Notes: a model not told the origin generated them from the letters alone. A stretch of DNA of 64,000 nucleotides from Notospermus geniculatus (GCA_002633025.1 NMRB01001142.1:91585-155584), one strand, 5' to 3'; numbered from the stretch's first letter, positions 31,583 through 42,458 are shown. A program made the numbers and translations.

Positions 31583-31819
31583 AAGGCCCGTATGCACCAA
31601 CGAAGATTATCGTGAATTCAGGTTGAGCCACAGCTTTTCCATTGTCACATCATGCCTTGGCAAACCTGAACAACTGAAAAGCTGTGGCTCAACCTGAATT
31701 CAAGATAATCTTGAAGACAAACTTTTCCATCGTCACATCATGCCCTGGCAAACCTGAACAATTGAAAAGCTGTGGATCAACCCGAGTTCAAGATAATCTT
31801 CGTTGGTGCATACGGCCTT
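31583..31819. mobile_element. AGGCCCG-type MITE, CACCAACGAAG subfamily
   Basis: Inverted ends AAGGCCCGTATGCACCAACG and CGTTGGTGCATACGGCCTT. Inside, a ~78 bp segment (TTTTCCATTGTCACATCATG ... TCAAGATAATCTT) is present twice in direct orientation, at about 31636-31713 and 31726-31803, so one arm was duplicated. Confidence 0.8.
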
Positions 31820-32367
31820 AGGGGAGACCAAGTCGAAGACCCTTAATCCTGTGACAAACAATGCAGGGGAACATCAGGAAGACGGGGCATTACATTCTAC
31901 CACACCAGCCTGTCAACCCGTTTTTTTATCCATCCTGCTATTTTCCACAAACGGATCCAAGTTAAATGCTACAACACAAAAAATAAATCTCTCCAATTTA
32001 ATTCAACTCGGCCGTGAATCGTTTGCACTAATCGACCATTTCACGAAACTCAATAGATCTCTTCAATAAAATCGTTCAGGAATAATCTCTTTAGCTGCAT
32101 TTAATCTTTTATAACTTAATTCATTCCTAAGATGTCGGGTAATTAATTAGATTGCCGATATTTTTTTCTCTAGACGTTTATCAGTCGACTCTGTTGCTCT
32201 TACTAATCAAGGGAATCGACTCAGAAGACGGGTGGTGAATCGCAGGAAAGCACAATACAAAGGGCTGTCTCAAGGCCGGTCCTTTTTTGCGCGGCACCTT
32301 GCGCTGGTCTGTTTGTTCGTTTGTATACGGTATAGGCGAAGTACAAACACAGATTTTATTTAGTAAC

Positions 32368-32647
32368 CAGCAAGAACCCGTGGCAATCGGCGATTCTGAG
32401 TTTGGCCGAGGTTGGAATGCACGGCACGGCTAGAATTGGTGCAACACGTGTGCGGTAGGGAGAATTTAGAAAGCAATCGAACAACACCGTTAAAAAAGTA
32501 AAATTGCTACCAGAACAAAGTCCTCTTCGCAAAATAAACCACCCATTGCATCAGGATATGGTATCCTCTATTACCATGTCGAATTTCCAGGCAAAACAAA
32601 GCTTCTAAGTGTGACTTTATTGAGCCGACTTCCAGCATTATTATAGA
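32368..32647. repeat. Left arm of a 2 kb-spaced inverted repeat
   Basis: Over 90% alike by eye to the reverse of 34130-34403. Shared words include GCAAGAACCCGTGGCAATCG, AATTGGTGCAACAC and GGATATGGTATCCTCTATTA. The two arms bound 1.5 kb holding a SINE, a retrotransposon fragment and an HH module. Confidence 0.85.
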
Positions 32648-32784
32648 GATACATGTATTCATCAACATAAACGGTTGACCGAAAAGAAGGGTGGTCATAT
32701 AGGAGGGCTTGCAGTCCCTCGCACCTTATCAGGAGAGAAATACGGGGCCATGTCCAGGGCTCGCAGTGCCCACTTTGCCACTTT

Positions 32785-33443
32785 AATCATCCCTGGCTCT
32801 TCAGTCCGTCGCATGGGACAATAGCTCTGATACCTTTGTACCTTTTGCCTTTGCAAGAGCAAGTAAAAGACCCCATCCAAGTGAGGAACATGATATGATA
32901 TGATATGATATGATATTTATTTGACCAACATTACAAATACATTGTGTTCTACATAAATTTAAAAGGTGTGTGGTCAGGAGCTCAAATAAGATCTTGGTAT
33001 CGCTTCCATTTGAGCCCCTTCCTGCAGGAAAGTAACAGGTGGGTACAAGTAATTTACAATTGATTAAAGTTAAATACAACGTCAACTATTGATAATAAAT
33101 AAGACAACTCCAACGATGTCCAACACAAGAGTGAATACAAATGATTCTTAGACTGACAAAGAACAAGTATAACAGTTAGGGATATTACAAGCTTCATTGT
33201 AGTTGTTTAATATGTAATTTTTAAGGTAATAAGAAAAGCCTTGTAAACTATGTGTGGTTATCTTTTCGGTGACAATCCTAGGAAGAGAGTTAAAAACTTG
33301 AACTATGCTATATCGTGGCGAACGCTGTGCGAAGGTATGTCTGCATGAGTAGCTTGAGATGGCCTCTTCCGTACTTACCAGGGCCAATAATGCTTTGGCT
33401 TCGGCCCTGACAGGAAAATCTAATGCAATACGTGTGCTGTCAT
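32785..33443 (+). mobile_element. SINE-A copy split by a retrotransposon
   Basis: The first part (32785-32893) has GGCTCTTCAGTCCGTCGCAT and CCATCCAAGTGAGGAACATGA. The second part (33344-33443) continues with GTAGCTTGAGATGGCCTCTT and GGGCCAATAATGCTTTGGCT. The insert at 32894-33343 falls between ACATGA and GTAGC. Confidence 0.85.
32894..33343 (-). mobile_element. 5'-truncated non-LTR retrotransposon
   Basis: The insert is flanked by CATGA (32889-32893 and 33344-33348). On the minus strand it opens with RHTFAQRSPRYSIVQVFN, then SLPRIVTEKITTHSLQGF and SYYLKNYILNNYN, stopping at about 33148. The R.RSPRYSIV..FNSLP..I....SL..F...LK.Y layout is that of the C-terminal tail of reverse-transcriptase ORF2 in CR1/L2/jockey-type LINEs. 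A 250 bp 3' UTR ends in a (TATCA)n tail at 32890-32915. The assignment to a specific clade is not made. Confidence 0.75.
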
Positions 33444-34036
33444 TTTGCAGGTATCCACATTTATACAGGGTATTCAAAAAATCTCCAGGCAAAACCAGGC
33501 AAACTCAGAATCTAGGTTCCTCTGAATCCAGATATACCCCATGACCTTATCACGTAAAAAATACACCCGTATACTATTTTTTTTCACAAACAAGTCAAGA
33601 TTGGCATCCAATAGAAAAACACACACCAATGAGGATATTGGGTGACCATAAAGCAGACCTGTCGCCCCTCTCTGACTCAGCAATGGTAAAATAGCTAGCC
33701 GCCAATTACAACGAATATGTAAGACTTCTAAGACTGTGACATGGCAAAGAATTACCAAACCGATTCAACTGCTCACGTTCCTCATGATAACGTACAACTC
33801 AAACTCGATCCAACTACACGCAGTTGCGAAACCAAATACCAGCATTTCAAAGAAAGTACTTAGAGATAAACCAGCTTACAGGGAATACATATTCGGAGAA
33901 GAATATGATTACTGTTTAGTAGACCAGTTGCAGAGATTGGAAAATCAATGAATTGGTGAAATTCGACAGTCACAAAATAAAATATTTCAAGGAAAGTATT
34001 GGGATCCAGCTCATTTCACTTCTGGTAGCTTGACTA

Positions 34037-34100
34037 GGAAGTGCCTGAGGAAGACCACGGTTGGGGTCGAAAATTTGCGAAATTTGGAGACGACGTTTCC
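34037..34100 (+). repeat. HH module, copy 4
   Basis: CTGAGGA at 34045-34051, stem II GACCAC-GGTT-GGGGTC (one mismatch), GAAA, then AATTT-GCG-AAATT and T at the position of the cleavage-site nucleotide. Flanking words are GGAAGTGC before and GGAGACGAC after. Confidence 0.5.
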
Positions 34101-34129
34101 TTGTATATCAAGGAATTAGTATGCAATCT

Positions 34130-34403
34130 ATATAATAATGCTGGCTCAATAAAGTCACACTTAGAAGCTTTGTTTTGCCTCGAAATTCGGCATGGTAATA
34201 GAGGATACCATATCCTGATGCAACGGGTGGTTTAATTTGTGAAGAGGACTTTGTTCTGGTAGCAATTTTACTTTTTTAACGGTGTTGTGCGATTGCTTTC
34301 TAAATTCTCCCTACCGCAAACCGTGTTGCACCAATTCCAGCCGTGCCGGGCATCCAACCTCAGCTAAACTCAGAATCGCCGATTGCCACGGGTTCTTGCT
34401 AGT
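34130..34403. repeat. Right arm of the 2 kb-spaced inverted repeat
   Basis: Reverse of 32368-32647. Both arms keep a frame reading SIKSHLEALFCLEIRHGN, but the conservation is at the DNA level along the whole arm, so it is not taken as coding. Confidence 0.85.
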
Positions 34404-34894
34404 ACAATAGAATCTTCCTCACCACAGAGTCCTTTGACATTATTCGGGTCATTTTATGATCACAGAGTTATAGATTAACAGACTCCACTACTCTCATCAG
34501 CATCCGAAAATTTGACATTTGTCAATATTTAAACCCCATGATGGATTGTTTTCATTATTTGCATAATCAATAGGGGAAAAGTTTGTTTGATTACAGGGTC
34601 GGAGATTGCCTCTGCGGCAGGAACACCCGCATGTCTGTTGTTAATTACATCTGGCCATGTTTATTGCACTTACACAGTATGCGACTAGACATGCTATGTC
34701 AGGAGATGTCGGGGGATTTCGCGGGAAGATATCATATGTTGCTTCGGATGGTGACTAAAGCTGGTAGCGCACGTAGGAAATCTCCACGAGATCATTGCTG
34801 CAACCGGCGGCTATTTGCAACGGGGACCCCAGCCCACTGCTTCAATTAAAACTATTGAAATCATGAAACTGACATCCAGGTGTAATAATAGCCC
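34404..34894. other. Unassigned DNA
   Basis: No gene or inverted repeat recognised. Confidence 0.4.
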
Positions 34895-35135
34895 TTGTTA
34901 CACTACATAAAAAACCCGTGTCAAACCCGGGTTTTTTCTGTCCACACCTGTTAAAAACGCGGTGTAATAATCCCCTCCAACCTCGAACTGTTTTTGGAGG
35001 GCTTAATTTAGGTCCCCGTCACAAAATTTGAGTACTGTTCACGGGCACCGGGCCTCAGGAGGGATATTTCAGAGCCAGGCTACACCCGGGTGTCAAAAAA
35101 CCCGGCGATTTCTATGTATGTAGTGAAACCACAGC
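34895..35135. mobile_element. ACCCGTGT-type element, copy 2
   Basis: GTTACACTACATAAAAAACC and ACCCGTGTCAAACCCGGGTT on the left; CTACACCCGGGTGTC and TGTATGTAGTGAAACCAC on the right. The layout matches 13640-14015. Confidence 0.5.
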
Positions 35136-35154
35136 TGATGTCAGGAGGAGAAAC

Positions 35155-35440
35155 CTTGAGAGCCTCACATCCGCTTGGCAAGTGGCAGGTTGTATTTGTA
35201 CTTCATTTTTCCGTCAGGGCCAACGCTACAGCATTATTGGCCCTGATAAGTACAGAAGAGGCCACTTCTAGTTACTCATGTTCCTCACTTGGATGGGGTC
35301 TTTTTTGCCCTTGCAAAGGCACAAGGTACAGGGCACCACGGCTTACTGTCCCATGCGGTGGAGTGAAGAGCCAGGGATGATTAATCCCATATGGCCCGGG
35401 ATGGATTCGAACCCGGGGCCTGCCGCTTGCTAAGTCTCGT
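35155..35440 (-). mobile_element. SINE-A copy with a stray head fragment
   Basis: Body and head on the minus strand at 35195-35440 (GATTCGAACCCGGGGCCTGC is the B-box side). At 35160-35192 a short plus-strand piece, CATCCGCTTGGCAAGTGGCA, is a second tRNA-like arm in the opposite direction. Confidence 0.75.
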
Positions 35441-35588
35441 TGTTCAGCCTCACTTTCTGCAGGACCACTCCAATAAACGTAGGCTACTGTTATCGACAAC
35501 CATTTCTTTGACATCATTTCAGTTAAACGTTACAATCGGAAATGATTTTCGATACCCACAGTTTAGCACACTCATTGTACACAAACTA

Positions 35589-35896
35589 AAAAAAACATCC
35601 CACGCGCTTTCCTCCCGAAATACACGAACTACCAATTAAAAGAGACAGCAAGTAAACACTAAAACCTTTGAGAGTTAAACTTGTTTCAATAGTGTACACA
35701 ACACGTGTTATTCCGGTTAGCTCTCGCGTTTGTTCTCGTTTTGAGTAGGTGGCAATAGTGCAAGTAACGACGCCCCGATGTGTTTTTGTTTGTTTGTTTC
35801 TGCTTTTTTGTTTTTGTGGAATATTTGTTCCGGGTGGCGAGGATAGAATTGATTATGAAATGGTCCGTGGACCACGTGCTCACCTGGGTGAATGTA
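35589..35896. repeat. Duplicated segment A, copy 1
   Basis: Nearly identical to 36961-37272, from AAAAAACATCCCACGCGCTT to GTGCTCACCTGGGTGAATGT. Differences are mostly single bases and a short indel. Confidence 0.9.
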
Positions 35897-36389
35897 CATA
35901 CATGTAACAGAAGGGTGAACAATACGAGTCAAGCAATCTCGTACCCAGATCTACCTCATCCGAGGATATCTCTGGCAAGGGCTACGACTTGACCAAAATT
36001 TCTGGTCAACAGCTGGCAGCGTGCCAAAATATTTGTTTCACGCAATATTTCGTTCTTTGATGACTGAAAAATATCATATATGCCTAAAAGCCATATAATA
36101 CCCCAAAACACAAAGTTGTTTGAGTATTAGAACCATTTCAACGAATAGTTAGTTGGGAACTATTTGAGATCATGCCGCGGGTGCCAGCCTCGGTGTGATA
36201 TCGATGCCCTGATGTAACCAAACCCCTGACAACGCGCATGCGCAGTATTCCTAAAGTAGTACCGGTCGCAGCCCTTCCCAGTGGGGTTGTAGGTATATAA
36301 ACCCACTGGGGACGAGTTTGAGAGTCAAGTTCACATGTTCCAGGAAAACATCATACTAGGTTAGAACATTCTTTGTGGTAATGACAGAA

Positions 36390-36507
36390 TAGTGAGCTTC
36401 TGCAAGCGCCCGGTTAGGCTATCTACGTTTATCTATTGTGTGAGTGCACCCAAACAATAGATAAATGCAGTCGTATGGCCTAACCGGGCGCTTGCAGAAG
36501 CTCTCTA
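36390..36507. mobile_element. TAG-type MITE, GCAAGCGCCCGG subfamily
   Basis: Starts TAGTGAGCTTCTGCAAGC and ends GCTTGCAGAAGCTCTCTA, with GCCCGGTTAGGC and GCCTAACCGGGC inside. The corresponding place in the duplicate (about 37495-37512) lacks it, confirming insertion. Confidence 0.85.
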
Positions 36508-36512
36508 ATATC

Positions 36513-36856
36513 GAGCCAAATACCCTTTTTCAATATGGCGACCTGGCGGCCATATTTGAAGCGCAACAGAGCTAATATGTGGCCAACATATAGAGATTGA
36601 TTCCTTTATGGTTATGCGTGAACTTGTCAAAAATATACTCGGTTATTTCAAATATTTCAATCCGAAGCCAAATATTCGGTCGATGAAATGAAAGATGAAC
36701 AAAAAACAGACAGCGACAGGTGAAATGGACACGAGTGATCCCCTCCGTCGCTTTATAGAAGGCAATCAACATGATTGACAGCTTCACGAATCACCTTGAT
36801 TAAATCATCATTGAATTTGTCGTAAGCGACTTCATCGAATAATGGAGTTAATCATT
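36513..36856. repeat. Duplicated segment B, copy 1
   Basis: Nearly identical to 37512-37859. It includes GGCGACCTGGCGGCCATATT and TTATGGTTATGCGTGAACTT. Together with segment A it forms an approximately 1.3 kb tandem duplication. Confidence 0.9.
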
Positions 36857-36871
36857 AACCTGCTAACGGAA

Positions 36872-36952
36872 CACGACGACGACGGACGACGCCGGACGAC
36901 GACGGACGACGGACGCTTCCCCATCGTAATAGCTCACCCCGGTGAGCTAAAA
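36872..36952. repeat. GACGAC-rich run with AGCTCACC palindrome
   Basis: A run of GACGAC/GGACGAC words is followed by TAGCTCACCCCGGTGAGCTA, a perfect palindrome. The same pairing is seen, shorter, at 9420-9465, so it is a dispersed module. Confidence 0.6.
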
Positions 36953-36960
36953 ACCCCGGA

Positions 36961-37272
36961 AAAAAACATCCCACGCGCTTTCCTCCCGAAATACACGAAC
37001 TACCAATTAAAAGAGACACCAAGTAAACACTAAAACCTTTGAGAGTTAAACTTGTTTCAATAGCGTACACAACACGTGTTATTCCGGTTACCTCTCGCGT
37101 TTGTTCTCTTTTTGAGTAGGTGGCAAATATTAGTGCAAGTAACGACGCCCCGATGTGTTTTTGTTTGTTTGTTTTTGTTTTTTTGTTTTTGTGGAATATT
37201 TGTTCCGGGTGGTGAGGATAGAATTGATTATGAAATGGTCCGTGGACCATGTGCTCAGCTGGGTGAATGTAC
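36961..37272. repeat. Duplicated segment A, copy 2
   Basis: See copy 1 at 35589-35896. Confidence 0.9.
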
Positions 37273-37299
37273 TAGAAGAACGAACAAGTGTCAAGTCAA

Positions 37300-37450
37300 T
37301 AGGGAGGTTTCGAAATCAAACGATAAACGTAAACGTTAACGACAACGTTATTTTTGTACCAAAATGCAATATAAAATCTGGTTAATGTGTAGTAAGAAAA
37401 ATAACGTTGTCGTAAAGTTTACGTTTATCGTTGATTTCGAAACCTCCCTA
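37300..37450. mobile_element. TAG-type MITE, ATAAACGTTA subfamily copy 3
   Basis: TAGGGAGGTTTCGAAATCAA to GATTTCGAAACCTCCCTA, with ACGACAACGTTATTTTTGTA inside. It is present only in the second of the two duplicated blocks. Confidence 0.85.
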
Positions 37451-37511
37451 ATATGTTCCAAGGAACCATCATACCAGTGAGAACATTCTTTGTGGTATTG
37501 TTCATAAGATA

Positions 37512-37859
37512 TGAGCCACATACCCGTTTTCAATATGGTGACCTGGCGGCCATATTTGAAGCGCAACAGAGCTAAAATGTGGCCAACATGATATAGAGAT
37601 TGATTCCTTTATGGTTATGCGTGAACTTGTCAAAAATATACTCGGTTATTTCAAATATTTCAATCCGAAGCCAAATATTCGGTCGATGAAATGAAAGATG
37701 AACAAAAAACAGACAGCGACAGGTGAAATGGAAACGAGTGATCCCTCTGTCGCTTTATAGAAGGCAATCAACATGATTGACAGCCTCACGAATCACCTTG
37801 ATTAAATCATCATTGAATTTGTCGTAAGCGACTTCATCGAATAATGGAGTTAATCATTA
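37512..37859. repeat. Duplicated segment B, copy 2
   Basis: See copy 1 at 36513-36856. Confidence 0.9.
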
Positions 37860-38144
37860 TTGACATAAGCGACATGTCATCCAATGGATTTTACAATCAA
37901 CGCCATACGATGCTTGAATATTCATTGGTTACTTTGTATAAATAGAATTACACGAAATTTTTGATCGTCGTCTGCTCTGACAGTCGGTTTTCCTGTATCG
38001 AAATCGCGTAATAAATCAAAGTGACAACTTCGATTAGAAGCGACAACGGTTCAGTTAACTTGAAGAGCCTTGTGGTCTTTGATGGCAGCGACGCAGAAAA
38101 ACTAACATGTCGTCTCGACGGGCTTCTTTCTATCGGATCCCGTA

Positions 38145-38243
38145 AAGTGACTTTAGGCTTATGGTACCATTAACTTCAATGCATTTTCCATTTGGTTAAA
38201 GGTACCATTAGCTTAAAGCCACTTTATGAAATAGGCCCCTGAT
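38145..38243. mobile_element. AAGTGACTTTAGGCTTATGG MITE
   Basis: AAAGTGACTTTAGGCTTATG and TAGCTTAAAGCCACTTTATG are imperfect inverted ends, with GGTACCATTAACTTCAATGC and TTAAAGGTACCATTAG inside. Related words occur at 60765-60800. Confidence 0.6.
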
Positions 38244-38261
38244 CTGACAAATATTGTGTTT

Positions 38262-38395
38262 GCTTTTTACACCAGGGACGAAGCCAAAGCATTATTGGCC
38301 CTGGTAAGTATTGAAGAGGCCATCTCAGGCCTCTCATGTTCCTCACTTTGATGCGGTATTTTACTTCCCTGCACAAAGGTACAAGGTACAAGGGC
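38262..38395 (-). mobile_element. SINE-A fragment
   Basis: Reverse copy of the 3' half of SINE-A (GCATTATTGGCCCTGGTAAG, CATGTTCCTCACTTTGATG). No head. Confidence 0.75.
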
Positions 38396-38457
38396 TGATG
38401 AAAAATGCAGTACAGTAGTACATTACAGTACATGTACATGATACAGGCATCGTTATG

Positions 38458-39503
38458 ATTTGTTAGCTCTGGAAAAGCAAATAACGCCTCAAAAATTTGA
38501 GTATTTATAACCGAACCTCTTTTACATGTAGTCCCCCAGAGAGTAGAATAACATCAAACCTGCTAGCAATATAGGAGCGAAAATGTCACTCCGATAACTC
38601 GGCAAATTTCACCAAGTCCCAAAGACAACCTCAAGGCTATTGAAATGATTGTCTAAGAAAAGTAAACACGACACGTCAGTTTCTGAACATCGATTTTTTT
38701 CATAGTAAGAATCCCTGAGGACTCGAGACATGCGGGAGGAACAGCATTCGTTGTAAAGGTTCCAGCTGAACATGTCTGCGCACGTTTGCGTGCGAAAATA
38801 ACCGTTGGGCTGTGTGATTTTCGTGTTTATAGAACTTGGGATTTGAGCTGGTGCCGATCCCAGGGGTATATTTAAAGATAATGTATCACGGATATTTTCG
38901 CGGGCCACGAAATATTCATTGTTTATTTACATTTTGTTTGTTTATGTCCAGGCTTTCATGCCCCTCTAGAAATTCTGAATTTGTTAGCTGTGGAAAAGCA
39001 AATAACGCCTCAAAAATTTGAGTATTTATAACCTAAAACCTCTTTTACATGTAGTCCCCCAGAGAGTAGAGTAACATCAAACCTGCTAGCAATATAGGAG
39101 CGAAAATGTCACTCCGATAACTCTGCAAATTTCACCAAGTCCCAAAGACAACCTCAAGGCTATTGAAATGATTGTCTAAGAAAAGTAAACACGACACGTC
39201 AGTTTCTGAACATCGATTTTTTTCATAGTAAGAATCCCTGAGGACTCGAGACATGCGGGAGGAACATCATTCGTTGTAAAGGTTCCAGCTGAACATGTCT
39301 GCGCACGTTTGCGTGCGAAAATAACCGTTGGGCTGTGTGATTTTCGTGTTTATAGAACTAGGGATTTGAGCTGGTGCCGATCCCAGGGGTATATTTAAAG
39401 ATAATGTATCAGGGATATTTTCGCGGGCCACGAAATTCATTGTTTATTTACATGTACATTTTGTTTGCTTATGTCCAGGCTTTCATGCCCCTCTAGAAAT
39501 TCT
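38458..39503. repeat. Tandem duplication of a ~523 bp unit
   Basis: The unit at 38458-38976 is repeated at 38979-39503 with about 98% identity by eye; the copies differ at scattered bases and by a short ACATGT insertion near 39450. Both start TTTGTTAGCT and end CCCCTCTAGAAATTCT. Short minus-strand frames in it have no recognisable product. Confidence 0.9.
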
Positions 39504-39544
39504 GTTGATTCCAAAAGTATTCATTTAGGTGGGTTGGCATGTCC

Positions 39545-39985
39545 CGTGGGCGTGAGTAGCGGTTTGAAACTGCGGGCCATCTTGCCCAACCAAGGCTCCC
39601 TGTCACTCCTACTATCGCTCCATCCACCCTTGCCGACCACCGTAGCATTTATCGCTCGCATTTGCCGCCCATGAGCGTGGCGGCTGAAGCAGCCAAACTT
39701 TACTGAAAGCGCGGTTTATGACGAAGAAAGGAACATTGTGAGGTTTGGATCGATGAAAATCTCAAAATGAAGAATGGTCTAATACGTTAATGCATGTTTT
39801 ATTCACAAAACATTGGATTACACGCATTTATCATTGACAGCAGTGGGGGAGTGTGCGGTCCATGGAACGACCTGTCTGCGAGCAGGATGACAAACGGTGG
39901 TCGTCAAGGGTGAAGGGAGCGTAGTTCGAAGGGCGGAGTGACCGGAGGCCTTGATTAGTCAAGATGCTGCGGGCGAGTTTAGAGT
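39545..39985. mobile_element. Inverted-repeat element with diverged arms
   Basis: CTCCCTGTCACTCCTACTAT and CCACCCTTGCCGACCACCG on the left pair loosely with CGGTGGTCGTCAAGGGTG and GGAGTGACCGGAGGCCTTG on the right. GCGGGCCATCTTGCCCAACC is also mirrored near 39960. Borders are approximate. Confidence 0.5.
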
Positions 39986-40247
39986 GAAATCGACTATTAG
40001 ATCTTTCTGGGACACACTGTATAGGAAATAAATAAATGTTGATATCTTTGAAAGAACATTGTTAAGTTATAATGAAGTGGTTAATGGAGAGAATTGATTT
40101 CAACTAAAAAACGCCGAAAGCGAATTTACAGCAATACAAGTTTGTAAACACGACAAGATTTTTCTATAATCCATGGCATTAACATTTTGGATATTTCCAA
40201 TAATTCGAGGTTTGCCTATCTCTGAACCTAAAAACGTTGTCTTTAAC

Positions 40248-40633
40248 TTAAAGGGACTAGGAAATTTTTTTCAAGCTTCGGTTATTATAAAATGCTAGTC
40301 TTTCATGATAAATTCCCACCGTCAATTCACTTTTTCAATTAAGTGTTAATTACTGGCACCCAGACAAATCAGTCATCACCACACCATGGAGCATTCACCA
40401 CGTCACTGGGAACCACGTCGCTGTATGTTTTGTATGGAGCGAGCCTGTACTCTATAATGTTGATTAGGCTCCCAGTGACGTGGTGAATGCTCCATGGTGT
40501 GGTGATAACTGATTTGTCTGGGTGCCACTGATTAACACTTAATTGAAAAAGTGAATTGACGGTGGGAATTTATCATGAAAGACTAGCATTTTGTAATAAC
40601 CGAAGCTTGAAAAAATTTTCCTAGTCCCTTTAA
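40248..40633. mobile_element. TTAA-flanked hairpin element, ~165 bp arms
   Basis: TTAA then AGGGACTAGG at the left is mirrored by CCTAGTCCCT then TTAA at the right. The arms match almost perfectly for about 165 bp each (AAGCTTCGGTTATTA, CCCACCGTCAATTCACTTTT, CCATGGAGCATTCACCACG). A piggyBac-type target site is likely; no ORF. Confidence 0.9.
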
Positions 40634-40912
40634 CAATCCATTTTCAGAACCTTTTGTCTGGTAATTGAATTTTCATCAGAAGAAAGGTATCCAAATATTT
40701 GTGTTCCAGCTATTCCTTGTCCGCAAACATTTCTATTACATATTTGTTTCAAAAATAAAATGTATCAATACAATACTCATTGTACCCAAGAATATAACTG
40801 TCTGTGTATTTTGATTTTAAAACAAATCTACAAAATTCATCTCAATATCAATACCGACCAGATTTGTCTGTATTGACCTTTCCCTTTATCTGGAGGAACT
40901 ACGTACATGTAC

Positions 40913-41230
40913 ACCCTTAGTCAAAAGTAAATGCCCACCTAATTTTCCGGAATATATGGATATTTTTCACAGCCAAGTTTTCTTTTCATACACATAATCC
41001 AGGGTCAATAGGACACCTTTTAAGACCATAAAACTGGAAATTATTAAACAACTGTGTTTTTGGTGAAAGTTTGAAATTTTGCCAAGATGCCGTGTTTTAA
41101 TACTCACCTGTTTGGATGGAAACTGGTATTGTTTTGAAGCCAATCTGTTTCTGGACAATACAAATTTTCTAAATTCGAAATTGACCAACTTTGTGACGAT
41201 TTATGATGATTTTTCTGTGGAATAAAACAC
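40913..41230. mobile_element. ACCCTTAGTC element, left-end fragment
   Basis: ACCCTTAGTCAAAAGTAAAT preceded by ACATGTAC, as at 15022. TTTTTGGTGAAAGTTTGAAA is shared further in. No right end was found nearby. Confidence 0.55.
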
Positions 41231-41990
41231 TAACAGCATCATATACATGTAGTCTCTGACACTACCTGCAACCGCTACATACCGCACGAAGTTAAGAGGC
41301 CGTTTCAAAATTACATTGAAATCGAGAACCCCCTCCCCCAGATGAAGTCACTTCGTCTTTTTTGGCATCAAAACAATTTTGAGACGGGCCCTTAAAGCGG
41401 ACTATTCGCGCCGAGTCACAGATTCCACAGAACAGTTTCCGGAGCGGCCGCCGCAATGCATTTACCATTTGTTGTTACGAATAAAACGGGCTGTTTTTTT
41501 TATTTTTGGTTCATTTGGACAGACGCGAACAATCCGCTTTAAATACACTAGGCCTACAGCTTCGCGAAAAGCTGCAGAACCGTAGTTCTTATTCCCCTCA
41601 GATACAAAACAGCCAAAACAAAGACACGTCCCCACACCCCACAACAGAAACTGAAATCAAAACCCACGCCGGTTTATTTGCTCCGTATTCCTCCCGGGGC
41701 AGCTACCACTGTGCAAACCGTTTGCCAACTAAGATTTACGTCATCGGTCTAAGAATACAGAAGATGAAAAATTTTCCACTGACGAAAAGTGGTGGACATT
41801 GTCACTGAATAAACTATGATATTGTGAAGTCGAAGGTGGCCGTGGGTTATCCAAACTTCTATTCTACGTCAGCGTTAGTTCCATCAGTTGTATCTTGCCT
41901 TGGAGAATACACTGAACCTCTCTATTGAAACGAACTGGTTGTGCCAGCCAAGAACCCGACATACAGCACAAAAAAAACGACACACAAAAT
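41231..41990. other. Unassigned DNA
   Basis: It has a GCGGCCGCCGC word near 41445. No gene or inverted repeat recognised. Confidence 0.4.
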
Positions 41991-42002
41991 GAAAGTAAAT
42001 AT

Positions 42003-42066
42003 CAGTCGTCTCCGAATTTTGCAAATTTTCGACCCCAACCGGGGTCTTCCTCAGGCACTTTCTAGT
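42003..42066 (-). repeat. HH module, copy 5
   Basis: Minus strand: AGAAAGTGC, CTGAGGA (42048-42054), perfect stem II GACCCC-GGTT-GGGGTC, GAAA, AATTT-GCA-AAATT and C, then GGAGACGACT. One of the best-kept copies. Confidence 0.55.
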
Positions 42067-42204
42067 TGAGATCCCAGAAGCGAATGAATTGAACTGGATC
42101 CCAATTATACATGTACATGTACATGTACATGTACATTGTAGGTCTGAAGTAAAGAAACCCTGTGCAAACAGGGAGGTGTGAAAAGTTTAGCCACCGAAGG
42201 TGGT

Positions 42205-42458
42205 AAATGCCGCCATCTTGAATCTATTAATTTACTCATATCGGGAATTTATTGCCTACCAAAAGCATATTTGCTCAACTGGAGCTGTGACTTTGCTGCC
42301 TTCGAATGGCATTTACAACACCGTCAACTGCAAATCTAGGCCTCTCTATGGATGTAATCCTGCCGTTAAAATACGAAATTTGCAGTTTTGAAATTGTGAA
42401 TTTTTGGGCCGCAAAATTATTTTTGACTGTGCCGCGACGAACTCCCTTTAAGGACAAC
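42205..42458. repeat. GCCGCCATCTTGAATC dispersed repeat, copy 2
   Basis: Same orientation as 24565-24830; it ends CTCCCTTTAAGGAC. Confidence 0.75.

Noticed and set aside
33148-33492. 114-codon ORF read as one protein
   Set aside because: The first 50 residues are SINE sequence and the rest is the LINE ORF2 tail. The fusion is an accident of the insertion.
38609-38908. 99-codon minus-strand ORF in the tandem duplication
   Set aside because: It is not retained as a long ORF in the second copy, starts without a clear ATG and shows no recognisable features.
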